Assembly: GCA_030141605.1 (NCBI GenBank) | Contig: JAQGDQ010000065.1 | Coordinates: 22,501 to 70,000, forward strand | Length of the DNA stretch: 47,500 nucleotides | Reading direction: 5' to 3' | Source of the DNA: Tubiluchus corallicola | Taxonomy: Eukaryota; Priapulida; Priapulimorpha; Priapulimorphida; Tubiluchidae | In this document: piece by piece, positions 1 through 13,322 of the stretch | How positions within the stretch are numbered: position 1 is the stretch's first letter | Layout of the letters: every line of letters starts with the position of its first letter | Translations under genes and position numbers: made by a program | Notes under the pieces: generated by a model | What the model was told of the DNA's origin: nothing | The model's database searches: none | The model's input: only the letters and a program-made list of their open reading frames with translations

Positions 1-39
1 GTTAACCTAAAAAGTTAAAAAGCTGAAACACGCCGTACC

Positions 40-440
40 CGTTTGTCTCTTGACACTCAAAAAGCCAATTCAGATCCATTCCTCTTAACAATATCAGCAC
101 TTGCACGAATCTACAAAAAAGCGAAAGTACGTATAGACTTTTGTATCATCTGGAAAAATTTGGCTTTTATTAGACAGAGAAGCATGCAAATCATTAATAA
201 ACAAAAAAAAATAAAACTGGGCCAATCACAGAGCCTTGAGGCATACCCGAAGTTATGCTAACCCAGTCAGAACAGTTATTTTTAATAACTACAAGCTGTT
301 TCCTGTCTCTCGAGTAATCTTCGACCCTTCTTTGTATGTTGTCTGTAACTCCGTACTTATAAAGCTTATAAATAAGCCTACTATGGGGAAGTATCGAAAG
401 CCTTTTTGAAATCTAAATATATTACGTCAAATGGCAGTCC
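40..440 (-). mobile_element. LINE reverse-transcriptase relic
   Basis: Translating the minus strand by eye gives, with frameshifts, VIYLDFKKAFDTSPH, then GMPQGSVIGPVLF, then FPDDTKVY. These are the consecutive catalytic motifs of non-LTR retrotransposon reverse transcriptase; the FADD box carries Pro for Ala. At least two frame breaks show it is dead. Clade not assigned (CR1/Jockey/L2-like). Confidence 0.85.
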
Positions 441-570
441 ATATCATACATATTAAAGTAGTGCACAAGTGAAAATATCTCTAACCTAATGTTATATACG
501 TATCCCTGAAAAGTATTACGAAATTCAGATTATGACGGTTTGTGCTTTCCGTCACAGTGGAAGTTTTGTA

Positions 571-2075
571 CAGTAGACTCCGCGTAACTCAAATCCAACC
601 GGAGTGAAAAAACTTTGAGTTAGCCGATATTTTGAGAAATGTGATGTTGACCATTTTCCAGCATAGAAACTCTAAACCCCTCCTGCAGATGGCTGAGCTA
701 AATAGAAGGCAGAAAGTCAACCCTTTTATACATAAACGACGAGATTTGATGACAATTACATAAAGAATGACAAATTATGTAGGGAAACTCTAAACCCCTC
801 CTCCAGATGGCTGAGCTAAGTAGAAGGCAGAAAGTCAACCCTTCTATACATAAACACTTAGATTTGATGACAATTACATAAAGAGTGACAAATTATGTAG
901 GGAAACTCTAAACCCCTCCTCCAGATGGCTGAGCTAAGTAGAAGGCAGAAAGTCAACCCTTCTATACATAAACGACGAGATTTGATGACAATTACATAAA
1001 GAATAACAAATTATGTAGGGAAACTCTAAACCTCTCCTCCAGATGGCTGAGCTAAATAGAACGCAGAAAGTCAACCCTTCTGTACATAAACGACGAGATT
1101 TGATGACAATTACATAAAGAATGACAAATTATGTAGGGAAACTCTAAACCCCTCCTCCAGATGGCTGAGCTAAATAGAAGGCAGAAAGTCAACCCTTCTA
1201 TACATAAACACTTAGATTTGATGACAATTACATAAAGAATACAAATTATGTAGGAAACTCTAAACCCCTCCTCCAGATGGCTGAGCTAAATAGAAGACAG
1301 AAAGTCAACCCTTCTATACATAAACACTTAGATTTGATGACAATTACATAAAGAATGACAAATTATGTAGGGAAACTCTAAACCCCTCCTCCAGATGGCT
1401 GAGCTAAATAGAAGACAGAAAGTCAACCCTTCTATACATAAACGACGAGATTTGATGACAATTACATAAAGAATGACAAATTATGTAGTGAAACTCTAAA
1501 CCGTTCCACCAGATGGCGAACTAAATATAAGTCAATCCTTCTATACATAAATGACGAGATTTGATGACAATTACATAAACAATAACAAACTATGTAGTGA
1601 AATTTTTTATGTTAAAAAAAGACACGTACACAACACTGTCAAACGATATGACAGTGGGGCTACCAATGTTTTACGTACTGCAGTTCAGTTTGTACGAAGT
1701 TCAATTATTTATATACTGATAAAGTAAAGTGGTACTACGTAGTAGCCGACTTTCGCGGAAAGATCAGTTAAGTTCAATTAAGGTCAATCCCGGAGAACAT
1801 AAGCGGGAGGTGCGACTTGTAAGACATCAAAATTTTACCGGAAGATAATGCTGTTTTTGAGTTGTACGAAACTTTATATTTTTCTAGAGAATAAATTGCA
1901 TTTTTGAGTTAGGCGAAGTAAATTACACGTGTTCTGCTAAAATGGACCACAATTTTTTGTTTGAGTTATGTGAAATTTTGAATTAAGTGATGTTTTTTGG
2001 GGGAAAAACAAAGGATTTCCTCCGTTCCGCTGAAATTCTTCGAGTTAGGTGATTTGAGTTACGCGGAGTTTACTG
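571..2075. mobile_element. Non-autonomous pogo/Tigger-like DNA transposon (family 1)
   Basis: The terminal inverted repeats begin CAGTAGACTCCGCGTAACTC at the left and CAGTAAACTCCGCGTAACTC (reverse complement) at the right, with 24 of the first 25 bases equal. TA flanks both ends (569-570 and 2076-2077). CAGT ends with a TA duplication fit the Tc1/mariner-pogo group. It has no transposase frame. An eight-unit 118-bp minisatellite fills 666-1607. Confidence 0.85.
666..1607. repeat. 118-bp tandem repeat, 8 units, inside the transposon
   Basis: Units start at 666, 784, 902, 1020, 1138, 1254, 1372 and 1490, each opening gaaactctaaacc and containing agatggctgagcta. Units are about 95% alike. The last unit is the most divergent and degrades into unique sequence. 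Confidence 0.95.
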
Positions 2076-2077
2076 TA

Positions 2078-2488
2078 ATAATAAACACTTGTCTTCTGTT
2101 TACTTGCTACAAACGTGTGACTTTTGTGAAAACTGACTTTATTAAGTGAATTCTTCGGAGCACAATATCATTAGCATATGCACAAAGAATAATATTGATT
2201 TTTTTTACTACCTAGATGTTTTGTGAATAAGAACATTTACGTGTTTTGTATAATGAAATTGAGATTAGTGATATATAAGGAATTATTAGTATATAAATTA
2301 TGTTTGTTTTTGTATGAAAATTTGTAAATAATAATTTTGTTAATTATTTTTATCTTTTCCTCAATGGACTTCTGCCGTGATTTACTCGTTTGTAATTATT
2401 TTACGGTCATTTCTTATGCGTGTTAATAAACATAAGCAGAATAATAATGTTGATGCATTAGTGTTGCTAGGAACTATGTATTTCGCTG
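2078..2488. other. AT-rich intron, nothing recognised
   Basis: Very AT-rich sequence (poly-T and TAAT runs) between the family 1 transposon and the 41-bp array. I see no open frame, exon or repeat. Confidence 0.5.
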
Positions 2489-3677
2489 TTCCACTATGGG
2501 TGATGGGTCGTTTGCTGTTGCAGGACCTGTTCCACTATGGGTGATAGGTCATTTGCTGTTGCAGGACCTGTTCCACTATGGGTGATAGGTCATTTGCTGT
2601 TGCAGGACCTGTTCCACTATGGGTGATAGGTCATTTGCTGTTGCAGGACCTGTTCCACTATGGGTGATAGGTCATTTGCTGTTGCAGGACCTGTTCCACT
2701 ATGGGTGATAGGTCATTTGCTGTTGCAGGACCTGTTCCACTATGGGTGATAGGTCATTTGCTGTTGCAGGACCTGTTCCACTATGGGTGATAGGTCATTT
2801 GCTGTTGCAGGACCTGTTCCACTATGGGTGATAGGTCATTTGCTGTTGCAGGACCTGTTCCACTATGGGTGATAGGTCATTTGCTGTTGCAGGACCTGTT
2901 CCACTATGGGTGATAGGTCATTTGCTGTTGCAGGACCTGTTCCACTATGGGTGATAGGTCATTTGCTGTTGCAGGACCTGTTCCACTATGGGTGATAGGT
3001 CATTTGCTGTTGCAGGACCTGTTCCACTATGGGTGATAGGTCATTTGCTGTTGCAGGACCTGTTCCACTATGGGTGATAGGTCATTTGCTGTTGCAGGAC
3101 CTGTTCCACTATGGGTGATAGGTCATTTGCTGTTGCAGGACCTGTTCCACTATGGGTGATAGGTCATTTGCTGTTGCAGGACCTGTTCCACTATGGGTGA
3201 TAGGTCATTTGCTGTTACAGGACCTGTTCCACTATGGGTGATAGGTCATTTGCTGTTGCAGGACCTGTTCCACTATGGGTGATAGGTCATTTGCTGTTAC
3301 AGGACCTGTTCCACTATGGGTGATAGGTCATTTGCTGTTGCAGGACCTGTTCCACTATGGGTGATAGGTCATTTGCTGTTGCAGGACCTGTTCCACTATG
3401 GGTGATAGGTCATTTGTTGTTGCAGGACCTGTTCCACTATGGGTGATAGGTCATCTGCTGTTACAGGACCTGTTCCACTATGGGTGATAGGTCATTTGTT
3501 GTTGCAGGACCTGTTCCACTATGGGTGATAGGTCATCTGCTGTTACAGGACCTGTTCCACTATGGGTGATAGGTCATCTGCTGTTACAGGACCTGCGTCA
3601 CTATGGGTGATAGGTCATTTGCCGTAGCAGGACCTGTTCCACTATGGGTGATAGGTCGTTTACTCTTGCAGGACCAA
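2489..3677. repeat. 41-bp tandem repeat, 29 units
   Basis: The unit ttccactatgggtgataggt + catttgctgttgcaggacctg recurs every 41 bp from 2489; the last unit begins at 3637. Central units are identical; edge units carry a few changes (gttac for gttgc, catctg for catttg). It lies in a NUP188 intron, and its final unit runs into a LINE coding tail. Confidence 0.97.
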
Positions 3678-3679
3678 CT

Positions 3680-3780
3680 CCATGGAACAGCCTGCCTATC
3701 CACATCAGGACACTCTCAAACACTAACACATTTAAAATACACATTAAAACATACTTTAATCTGCTAAGTGTCGCAATCAT
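3680..3780 (+). mobile_element. LINE ORF2 C-terminal tail fragment
   Basis: The plus strand reads PWNSLPIHIRTLSNTNTF then KIHIKTYFNLL, the typical WNSLP..IR....FK..LK end of metazoan non-LTR polymerase proteins. It is 5' truncated by the 41-bp array and lies a few bases from NUP188 exon 9. Confidence 0.75.
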
Positions 3781-3785
3781 CTTAC

Positions 3786-3862
3786 CCAATGGTTTCTATT
3801 AGGACAAAGTCGGCTTCTTGCAGCAAATGTTTATTTTCTTGCCTGGTCCCGAAGCCTTGCTT
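3786..3862 (-). CDS. NUP188: NUP188 coding exon 9 (last one in the window)
   Basis: 25 codons plus GG; acceptor ttgtttacag, donor TGG|GTAAGA. It reads KQGFGTRQENKHLLQEADFV and on, matching the EQGFGSRQTNRHLV signature that follows the MFK helix in human NUP188. The next intron is longer than 3.7 kb and runs off the window; a 41-bp minisatellite and a 1.5-kb transposon lie in it. Confidence 0.9.
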
Positions 3863-6800
3863 CTGTAAACAAGATAATTAGAGGTAAGTATAAGCAACAA
3901 TATGATTTAGTACACAAGGACATCACGGGCATCATGACAAATCATAGTGCAGCAGACCGGGGATGAGAATCACAAATTGCAAAAAACTCTGAAACAGACC
4001 GGGGGTTTTGGGCCCAGCTAGGCCCCTAATGGGGTTGAAATTGCAATTTTGTGGCCTCTAAGTGGACTTAAAATATCAATTACCTTGTTTCATGCATAAT
4101 TTAAAATACCCAACTATGAAGGATACATGATACCTAATTGTCTCAAAAACGCCTAAGTACTGGCCGCTCCTATGCAAAAGTATATAAAAACTGTCTGCAA
4201 TTGACTCAAATAACTCCGCACAATTGATTCTATATTTTTATACATAGAGATCTACACGTGTTTACACTGATGTACGTGATGTAAACAAAGTGACTAGCGG
4301 TCAGCTTATGAAATAATGTACTGGGTCCGTAAAAATTTTCTCAACGAATTTACGCGATTTACAAAAATGGTACTACTGGTCTTCCAAAAACTCGGAATTC
4401 CGCGTATCCGGGGAAAATTCTCATCCCTGCACTTGGCTTCCAAGCTTCAAATTTCTTTTGCACATCCAGAAGTAAGATTTACTCAGGACGGTAGACGTAG
4501 TAAAAACAGGTTAATAAACTTACCTTGAATAAAGTCAAGAGTCGCAGGAACATGGAAGCAGACATCTCGTGTTGACAGAAGTAGAACAAAATGATCTGAA
4601 CCAGTTCAAGAGTTTGCTTGAGTTGAAACACTTTCCAGCGTGAACACAGTTTGTCAACCTAGTAAAATGAGATGATAGTTTAGACACAGTCTAAGCCAAA
4701 ATAATGCCTTTTGCTGCCTCTGTAATAAAGCAAAACCAAAGCCACTCTTAAACTGTAGATCAAAACAATCTGTCGTTTCTATTAAAGCAAAACTGGAGCC
4801 AATCTTAAACTGTAGATCAAAACAATCTGTCGTTTCTATTAAAGCAAAACTGGAGCCAATCTTAAACTGTAGATCAAAACAATCTATTCTTTAAGATATT
4901 GAAAGGAAATATACTATTTTTTCAAAAATGACTTACCTGAAAGAATTATTACCACAAAAACACAATTTCATGTTCGCGCCACTAGTTCTTCGCTGTTACG
5001 TGCATTTCGCCATTCGCTAGTTAGACGGGCACTAGCGCCTGCATTTCGGAAACGCATTGCCCAAAAAACAGTTGCTGTACCTCTCAATTCAAATGTCTCA
5101 ATTTGCAATGACCTACACATGTTCGACAACTCGTGCGTATGTTCGATGAGCAAATTCAATGAGCACAGCGGTAAATTTGTATTTTTATCATAAAACTTGC
5201 CTAGTTTTAGTACAACACACTGAATATCTTACAGTAGCACTGTACTTCAATTTTTGCTTTCGCGAACACGTTCGTGGAATATTTTTGCTGTTGAAAATTA
5301 TGTTAGTTGGTGATGTCATCCATAGTTGGGCTCGCACACTGTTAAGATTTGAATCTACTATTTAATAATCAGAAACGCTTTTGCAGTATTAACTGTATTA
5401 AAATGTATGTGTTAGGCGGACATCCCTAACATCGTGGTTTTCAAAACGTGTTGCAGCACGCGCTTCTTCCATTACATATATCACGATTATGACTGAGTTT
5501 TGGCATCAAGAATTCTTTCTGAAGTCTAGCTCAGTAAAACTGATACCGTTTTTCTGCAATTAAGCTTAGCTAGAATAAGAAAAACCAGGTTCTTACAAGC
5601 TCTCTTTCAGTTTCATCCAACTCCGGCAAGGTAGTCGAACAAAACGTCTCATATTGCTCCAGAACCTGAATAAAAGTCAAATAATCAATTTTACTGCAAA
5701 ATTACATGTGAAATGCATTTGCTTATCCCAGACAAATTAAAAATTCATTTTTGACGAATAATTTGACGAAAAAACTTTCAATAACTGCAGTGTTTGCACT
5801 GTAACAATGTACAGTAGCACTTGTGTGAAATCGACTAATGTAGAAAATTTCAACTATCCAGACACAACACTCTGATAAACTGTGGACTCAAGTCTACTCT
5901 ATTTTTTAAGCAGAAATTCCTGTTAAAAGATGAAACGACCTTAATTTCTCCTTGACTGATCCGTTGGGTTTTCCTGGAATAGCAGCAAAACACTGCACAG
6001 CTTGGGCTGCAGCAAGCAGGCGATCAATAAATTAGTGTGTACGATCACGCAAGTGGACACCAGACTAAGTTACTCAATAGGCTAGCTAATCACGCAAGTA
6101 TACACCAGACTAATCTACTCAATAGACTAAGTCGGAGTGTCTGAAAGGGCGAGTTTTTCTTAATTTTATCCAATTAAATCGCTCATAAATATTTAAACAA
6201 ATAGCATGATTGGATAGCCGAGATTCTCCTGAATAGAACATTACATAATTTATAATCATTTAGTTATGTCTGTGCTCATACAGTAGCAGAAAAGTCATAG
6301 GTCTTATAAGATCTATTTTGAATGATGCGGTCCTGAAGGAGTTAATGTTATAAACCATCATTTACTTTGGAAGCCACACAAATGATTTTGATCTTGATTC
6401 GTGTACGCAGTAATTTAAAACAATTACCGACTCGACAAACGTCTTCTTATCAGCTGTTAAATCCTCAATGAATTCCTTATAAGAATCGTAATAAGCGTGA
6501 CCGGCGTCCGTCCAATGACCGAGCAAGTGCTTCAAGCACCTCAGGAGGTGCAATCGCTCGCTGTGGTAGTAATTCCAGATCTGCTAATAAAAAAATACGA
6601 GATTAGGCAGTATGTCTAAAACCTTAAACAGCTATCAATTAACAAATTATCAAACATAACAATACAGAGTGAAAGATAAGCATCAGATAAAGGTAGTTCT
6701 TTAAAATAGATTAGATTCATACTCAAACGTTTTTTTGTAAATGTGCATTTTTAATGTAAAATGATTGTGACTACAGACACTAATCTCAAATAAAAGAATT

Positions 6801-7719
6801 TTTTTGTTACTGTTGTTGTTGTTGTTCTTGTTGTTGTTATTATTATCATTATTATTATTATTGTTATTATCAAACGTAACAATACAAAGTGATTGATAAC
6901 AACCAAATGATATGTATTACGCTTGCAAAAATAGTCTAATATCTCTGTCTTCCTCTCTCTTTTGGTTTAAATAATATTTGTATTTGATAGGAAGTACTAC
7001 AATGATAAGTGCATTTATAATAAACAATAGATAATTAATCAAATGCTGATTGGCTAACAGGTATAACCTATATGCTGATTGGCTAGCAGGTATAACCTAT
7101 ATGCTGATTGGCTAACAGGTATAACCTATATGCTGATTGGCTAACAGGTATAACCTATATGCTGATTGGCTAACAGGTATAACCTATATGCTGATTGGCT
7201 AACAGGTATAACCTATATGCTGATTGGCTAACAGGTATAACCTATATGCTGATTGGCTAGCAGGTATAACCTATATGCTGATTGGCTAACAGGTATAACG
7301 TATATAAATGCCTTTCAGATATGCTCATACAAAAATACGGTGAGGAAGTCATACATGCAAGATCGGGCCGTATGGCTAAAACCTTAACAGTTTCTTACTA
7401 CTAATGTGAACTGGTTCCAGTTCCAAGTTCTTGAAGAAGGAACTAGTTTTGTGTACAGTAAGTCCTCGCTTAACGACTCTCCGTTTAGCGACGATTTCGT
7501 TGTTTAGCGTCGCATGTTTGTTTCAAGATGCCTTACTTGGAACGCTGAAATCTTTTCTTCAAGTAGTAACATAACGTGATTACATTACCTCATGCGTAAG
7601 TACCTCTGCTTGCCTCTCATTGGTAAAGATGTTCTAAAACAGAACAAACAAATAACAAAGTAAGTAGTGTGTAGTTTAACAGTCTAATGGTAATTTTAAT
7701 TATAATGATACTTTTAAGA

Positions 7720-7769
<50 letters not shown>

Positions 7770-10700
7770 TTTTGGTTGGGTTTTTTGGTTGGGTTTTTTG
7801 GGTTGGGTGTGTTTTTGTGTGGTTTTTGGTGGTTTGTGGTGTGTGTGTTGTGGTGTGGGTTGTTGTTTGTGTGGGTTTGTGTTTTTTAAAGTATAGTGTT
7901 TCCTTTCAATATTTTACAGAGTAGATTGTTTTGAGATATAGTTTAAAATTGGTGATGTTTTCCTTTAAAAACAAATAGTTTGATGAATGATCGGAATACT
8001 AAGAATGTTACCTGTAATTCTGTCTGGGTGCCTCGATATTCATACAGCAGATACTTTGAAAACAATTCCCAGCATTGGTGGGCATCTAAGTCCTTGAAAA
8101 CAAATCAATCAATCAATCAATCAATCAATTTATTTCACTCCAGCAATACATATACATATACAATACATCAACATACAATATTATTGAAACAAAAAGAAAC
8201 AGTATAGGTAAAAAACGTTGATGAAGTCAAATTAACTAAGTAAAAGAGTTGCTGTATGACACCTTGAAAGCTTGGCTTGTTAAGGTGGCAGAAATGAGTG
8301 AATGAAAGAATGGTTAGGGTTAGTAGACATGATGGGATGGAAAAAATAGTAAGATGAGGGATAGGAAGAAGGAAGTGAGGGAAGGGTGAGTGAATGAAAG
8401 AATGATTAGGGTTAGTAGACATGATGGAATGGAAAAAATAGTAAGATTAGGGATAGGAAGAAGGAAGGGAGGGAAGGGTGAGTGAATGAAAGAATGGTTA
8501 GGGTTAGTAGGAATGATGGAATGGAAAAAACAGTAAGATTAGGGATAGGAAGAAGGAAGGGAGGAAAGGATGAGTGAATGAAAGAATGGCTAGGGTTAGA
8601 AGGAATGATGGAATGGAAAAAACAGTAAGATTAGAGAAAGGAAGAAGGGAGGGGAGGATGAGTGAATGAAAGAATGGTTAGGGTTAGTAGACATGATGAA
8701 ATGGAAAAAAATAGTAAGATTAGAGATAGGAAGAAGGAAAGGAGGGGAGGATGAGTGAATGAAAGAATGGTTAGGGTTAGTAGACATGATGGAATGGAAA
8801 AAAATAGTAAGATTAGGGAGAGGAAGAAGGAAAAGAGGAGAATAAACGATCAAAAGTCAATTAGTTCCTCCCTAATACGCCTTAAATACTAACAAGTAAA
8901 ACTTTCCGAACGTAAAAATGTTTTTATGTCAAAATACAGTAAGTCCTCGCTTAACAACTCCCCGTTTAGCGACGTTTCGTTTTAACGACTCTGAACATAT
9001 GACACCTTTTTCTCACTTGACGACGCACCGTTTCATTTTAACGACGATTTCTTACTTTGCTTCTTCTTTTTCGTGTAAGCCGATTCTTATTTATCTACAA
9101 CTTTCATGCCAATTTGAAGCGAAAATTGAATTAATTGGCTACTGTACAACATTCGGTGTGATATACAAAAACTCGACAAATTTTAAGTTTAAAATTCAAA
9201 TTAGAAGTTTACCGCTGAGGCCACACATGAATGAGCTCTCCAATATGTGAACTATGTCACTACTGAACACTTCTTAACTGAGCGGTAAAGCACCAATTTT
9301 GGTGCCATCGAACTAAAGTACCCATCTAGCTAGCAAATCATGAAATTTAACTGTGAAAATATATAGTTTTCCTAGTATTAATAAAGTATTATACAGTTTT
9401 ATACATTATAAAAATGCATTAGTAATGTAAACAGTGCAATTATTACAATGTTTTTCCCTCCCGACTGACTACGTACTAAATTCGAGCCGTTTGTATCAAG
9501 TAAGATCTATTTGCCGATTCATACACCTCCAGGCACCCGAGTTTAAACTGTGTGCCAAAGAATTTTGTCTCTAACCTGTTGCTATGACAACCAGATTAGT
9601 ATTACATTGTCTCAAGATCACTCCATGCAGAGCTTAGCTTTCACTACGCAGTGTTTAAACGGGAGGACGAATGGCTAACAAGAGTAACAATATAATGATA
9701 TGATTTCAAGTAAGCAGAAAGAAATTAATCAGTAGAAATATGATAAAAATTCCTTAAACGATTTATTATTTATTTATTCATTCATTAAATTATTTATATG
9801 ACTTTAGTAGCATTGATGCGTTGATTTTTGGTTCTAGCACGTATCTCAATTCGTTACAGTGGAAGTTTTGGTTTCATTTAACAATGTTTCGCTTAAAGTA
9901 GAAGAAACCCGCACTTACACAAAGCTTAAAAAATTCGTCTTGAAATTTTATGCCACTTACATACTGTCTTTTTGCATGCAGGGCTTGCAATGGCCGAAAT
10001 GATGTATAAAATGTGTAAATTTAAACTCCCTCGATGACCGTTAGACGCAGCCATTTTGATGCTAGGTCGTTTGAAACAAGTTTTGATAACATTAAGTAAA
10101 GTTTGAAATAATAATCAGAGCATTCGTAGCATACATCTTGCTAATTAAGTAAATTGTTAAATTACTGTATCTTGTCAATAAGATTAAAAATACGTTTTTG
10201 GTTAGCGAGTGGCGCACCCTGGAGGGTGAGTCAGTGACATCTTACCAATTGGTGAAAACATTTTAAATAATTAATAATTTTCTTTTCTAGTTACATAAGT
10301 CTTTGAAGCAGGTAAGTGAAATGCTAAATAATATAACTTTGCACGGAAAGTTTTTTGGGACACAATTTAACATTTCCATTTCTTCCCCCGATTTACGTTG
10401 TGCGTACATGACGTCATGTGATGACGCGGTCGAAACAGTATTGCGGGAGATTTAAAATGAAAACAAACTAAAACTGCTGTAAAGTAATATAATTTTTTAA
10501 GGTGATTTTTATGAAACCTACTTCAGGTACCCCCTTTTCTTGTCCTTTAACATCGTGTTTTGCTGGAACACGTTAAGCGTTAAGCGAGGACTTACTGTAT
10601 TGTCAAAGCAGAAATATATGAAGTCACTAACACAGATACATAAAATCAACAATCAAAATACTTTTGCTGACATTGTTTGACTCATCTTTGGCAGACAGCA

Positions 10701-12365
10701 AATTTTAAAAGCACAAAAACTTTAGATTTCACCTACATCCGCACAGTAGAGAAGATTTAAAACTTCGCAAATGCGCATCGACGCAAAATCTAGGTGAAAC
10801 GCAACGTACCAGTAGTTTTGAAAGCCGTAGGATAACGTTCAACTGCGCCTCGGGTAGCGTTCCGGCCTTCTCCATCTTGAAGCGGTCAGTCGTAACTTTA
10901 CTAAACAATGTAGATGAACAATTACATGATGTACAGTTAGTACAAGAATTGGACGAACATGAAATAAAAGCATTAATTTTTAATCAGTCTGGGATGTCGC
11001 TTATTGTACCGAGTAAGCGATTGTAGTATTATGTGACCCATTTAATTGTCAGTCTACTACACTAAAGTACTGTATTAGTCTATGCTGCCATCTACAGTCG
11101 TTGTTTTACTCTAATTGTACAAAGTTTGTCAGAGATTGATTTTTGTTTCTAAATATTGTTTCCTTTTGCTTTTATAGATATTCATTAATCAGAGTAATTA
11201 GGTTGTTAATTTCATGCTTTAATTCTGGTTCTAACTCTCTTATTCAAGTTTAAATAGAGAAAAATTATAACATTATAACACAGCTTTCTGTAAACCAATA
11301 ATCTTTATTCTGCTATCAAAGAAGCCAAGTAGACTTTGATTTTGGTTTCACTAGTAGTCTGTAGAGTATAGGTGACCTTTCCATTTATGGTATGTATGCA
11401 TGAATGTGATGTACCTTCCAATAGGAACTTGTATGTCTGGTCATGTGATTACAGCTCTATTCTCTCAGGCATGCAAGTTTCAGTTGATCTAGAGACAGCA
11501 TTGAGAAAGGATGCAAATTTTCTACTGTTAAATATCATATTGCTAACTTTATGACTGTTTGTTCAATTTTGTGATTGAGGTGAACATAGTCTACGTTTTA
11601 TAATAAAATGATTGCAAATTTCTACAACAAACGAAAGTTAACGAAAAATTATTATTAATGTTTCCATAGTTCATCAATACAACTGCAGGCATGTAGACAA
11701 TACTATACACAATAACCAACCTTTTAGTACTTAAAGCACAAGAAAACCCTCCATTTACATAAAGGTTAAAAATTCATCTTGAAATTTTATACTGCTTAGC
11801 TGTCTTTTTGCATACAGGACTTGTGTCGGCAGTAACGCTGTATAAAACTTGTAAATTTAAACTCCCACAATGACTGTTAGATGCAGCCATTTTGACGGTC
11901 GTTTGAAAGAAGTTTAGATAACACTGAGTAAAGTTTGAAAAAAATAATCAGAACATTCGTAGCGCACACGTCACTACTAACTAAGTAAAATTTTAAATTA
12001 CTGTATCTTGACAATAAGATTAAAAACACGTTTTTGGCTAGTGAGTTGGGGACATCTTACCAATTGGCACGAACATTTTAAATTATAGTTACATAAGTCT
12101 TTCCAACAGGTAAACGAAATGCTAGGTAATATAGATTTGCACGGAAAGTTTTTTGAGACATAATTTAACATTTCCTTTTCTTCTCCTGATTTACGTTTGG
12201 TACATGACATCATGTAATGGCGACTTCGGAACAGTATTGCGGGAGATTTAAAATGAAAACAAACTAAAATTCCTTTCAATGCGAGTAAGATTTACATTAA
12301 TTAGTTAAATAAACGATGAAGTTTGTTCTTTTTTGGGAGTTATTATTATTATTGTTTTTTTAAAA

Positions 12366-12404
<39 letters not shown>

Positions 12405-12434
12405 TTCTCTCTCTCTCTCCCTCTCTCTCTCTCC

Positions 12435-12467
<33 letters not shown>

Positions 12468-12498
12468 CCCCTCTCTCTCTCTCTCTCCCTCCCTCTCC

Positions 12499-12531
<33 letters not shown>

Positions 12532-12902
12532 CCAGTTATTACCGGTGTGTACGCAATAAACCACGTTCACTATAACGGTGTTACGATGTAAAATACAAAT
12601 GAATATATGTACCTAGCGGAGGAGAAGGAGCAAATACCGTGTAAGAGCTGATGTCTGTACTTTGCCAGTTCTGCGTCAAGAACCTCTTTTGGCTTCCATG
12701 TTGAAACATTGGTTAAAACTTGCCAGAGGATTTTGTAAGGCCTGCAAAAATGTATAAAAGCTACAATGAATTAATGATACGCTGAAAAAGAGACATAGAA
12801 AATAAACTTTTTTCATAATCGAAATATAGAGGATTTTCTTTTTTTATTTCACAAAGTGGCATTCAAAAATCGGAACACTAACAAGGGATATACACATATC
12901 CC

Positions 12903-12971
<69 letters not shown>

Positions 12972-13286
12972 CGCAATACAGTGTTCCCTTGCTACTTCGC
13001 AGACTCGCTGTTTTGGGGGTTTTCAAAAATATTGTAAACTAAAATAATGTAAAATATTTATCTCGCTATTTTCGCGGGTTTTTGCGGTACTCCGTCTAAA
13101 GTACTTTTGCACATGCGCGTAGTACGCATTGCACAGTAATGTACAGATTTGATGAATTTTGCATAAAAGTGTATAATTTTGCGGAAAAGTTATTAAGGGA
13201 ATGGGAAAGGGTTATGTATAAGCGTTACGAAATTCACTTATCGCGGGTGGGCCTGGAACGAAACACCCATGATAAGTGACGGAACA

Positions 13287-13322
<36 letters not shown>

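Noticed and set aside
2489-3677. Regular repeat array resembling a CRISPR
   Set aside because: Units are contiguous 41-mers with no variable spacers, and the window is animal DNA; it is a minisatellite.
4316-4528. Plus-strand 70-residue protein
   Set aside because: No family signature; its end overlaps NUP188 exon 8 antisense, which explains only part of it, and the rest looks like a chance frame.
8296-8845. TTAGGG-type telomere sequence
   Set aside because: ttagggttag occurs once per 92-bp unit only, not as a hexamer array; coincidental.
12323-12575. Ser/Leu-rich and Arg/Glu-rich proteins
   Set aside because: Direct translation of a (CT)n microsatellite on both strands.
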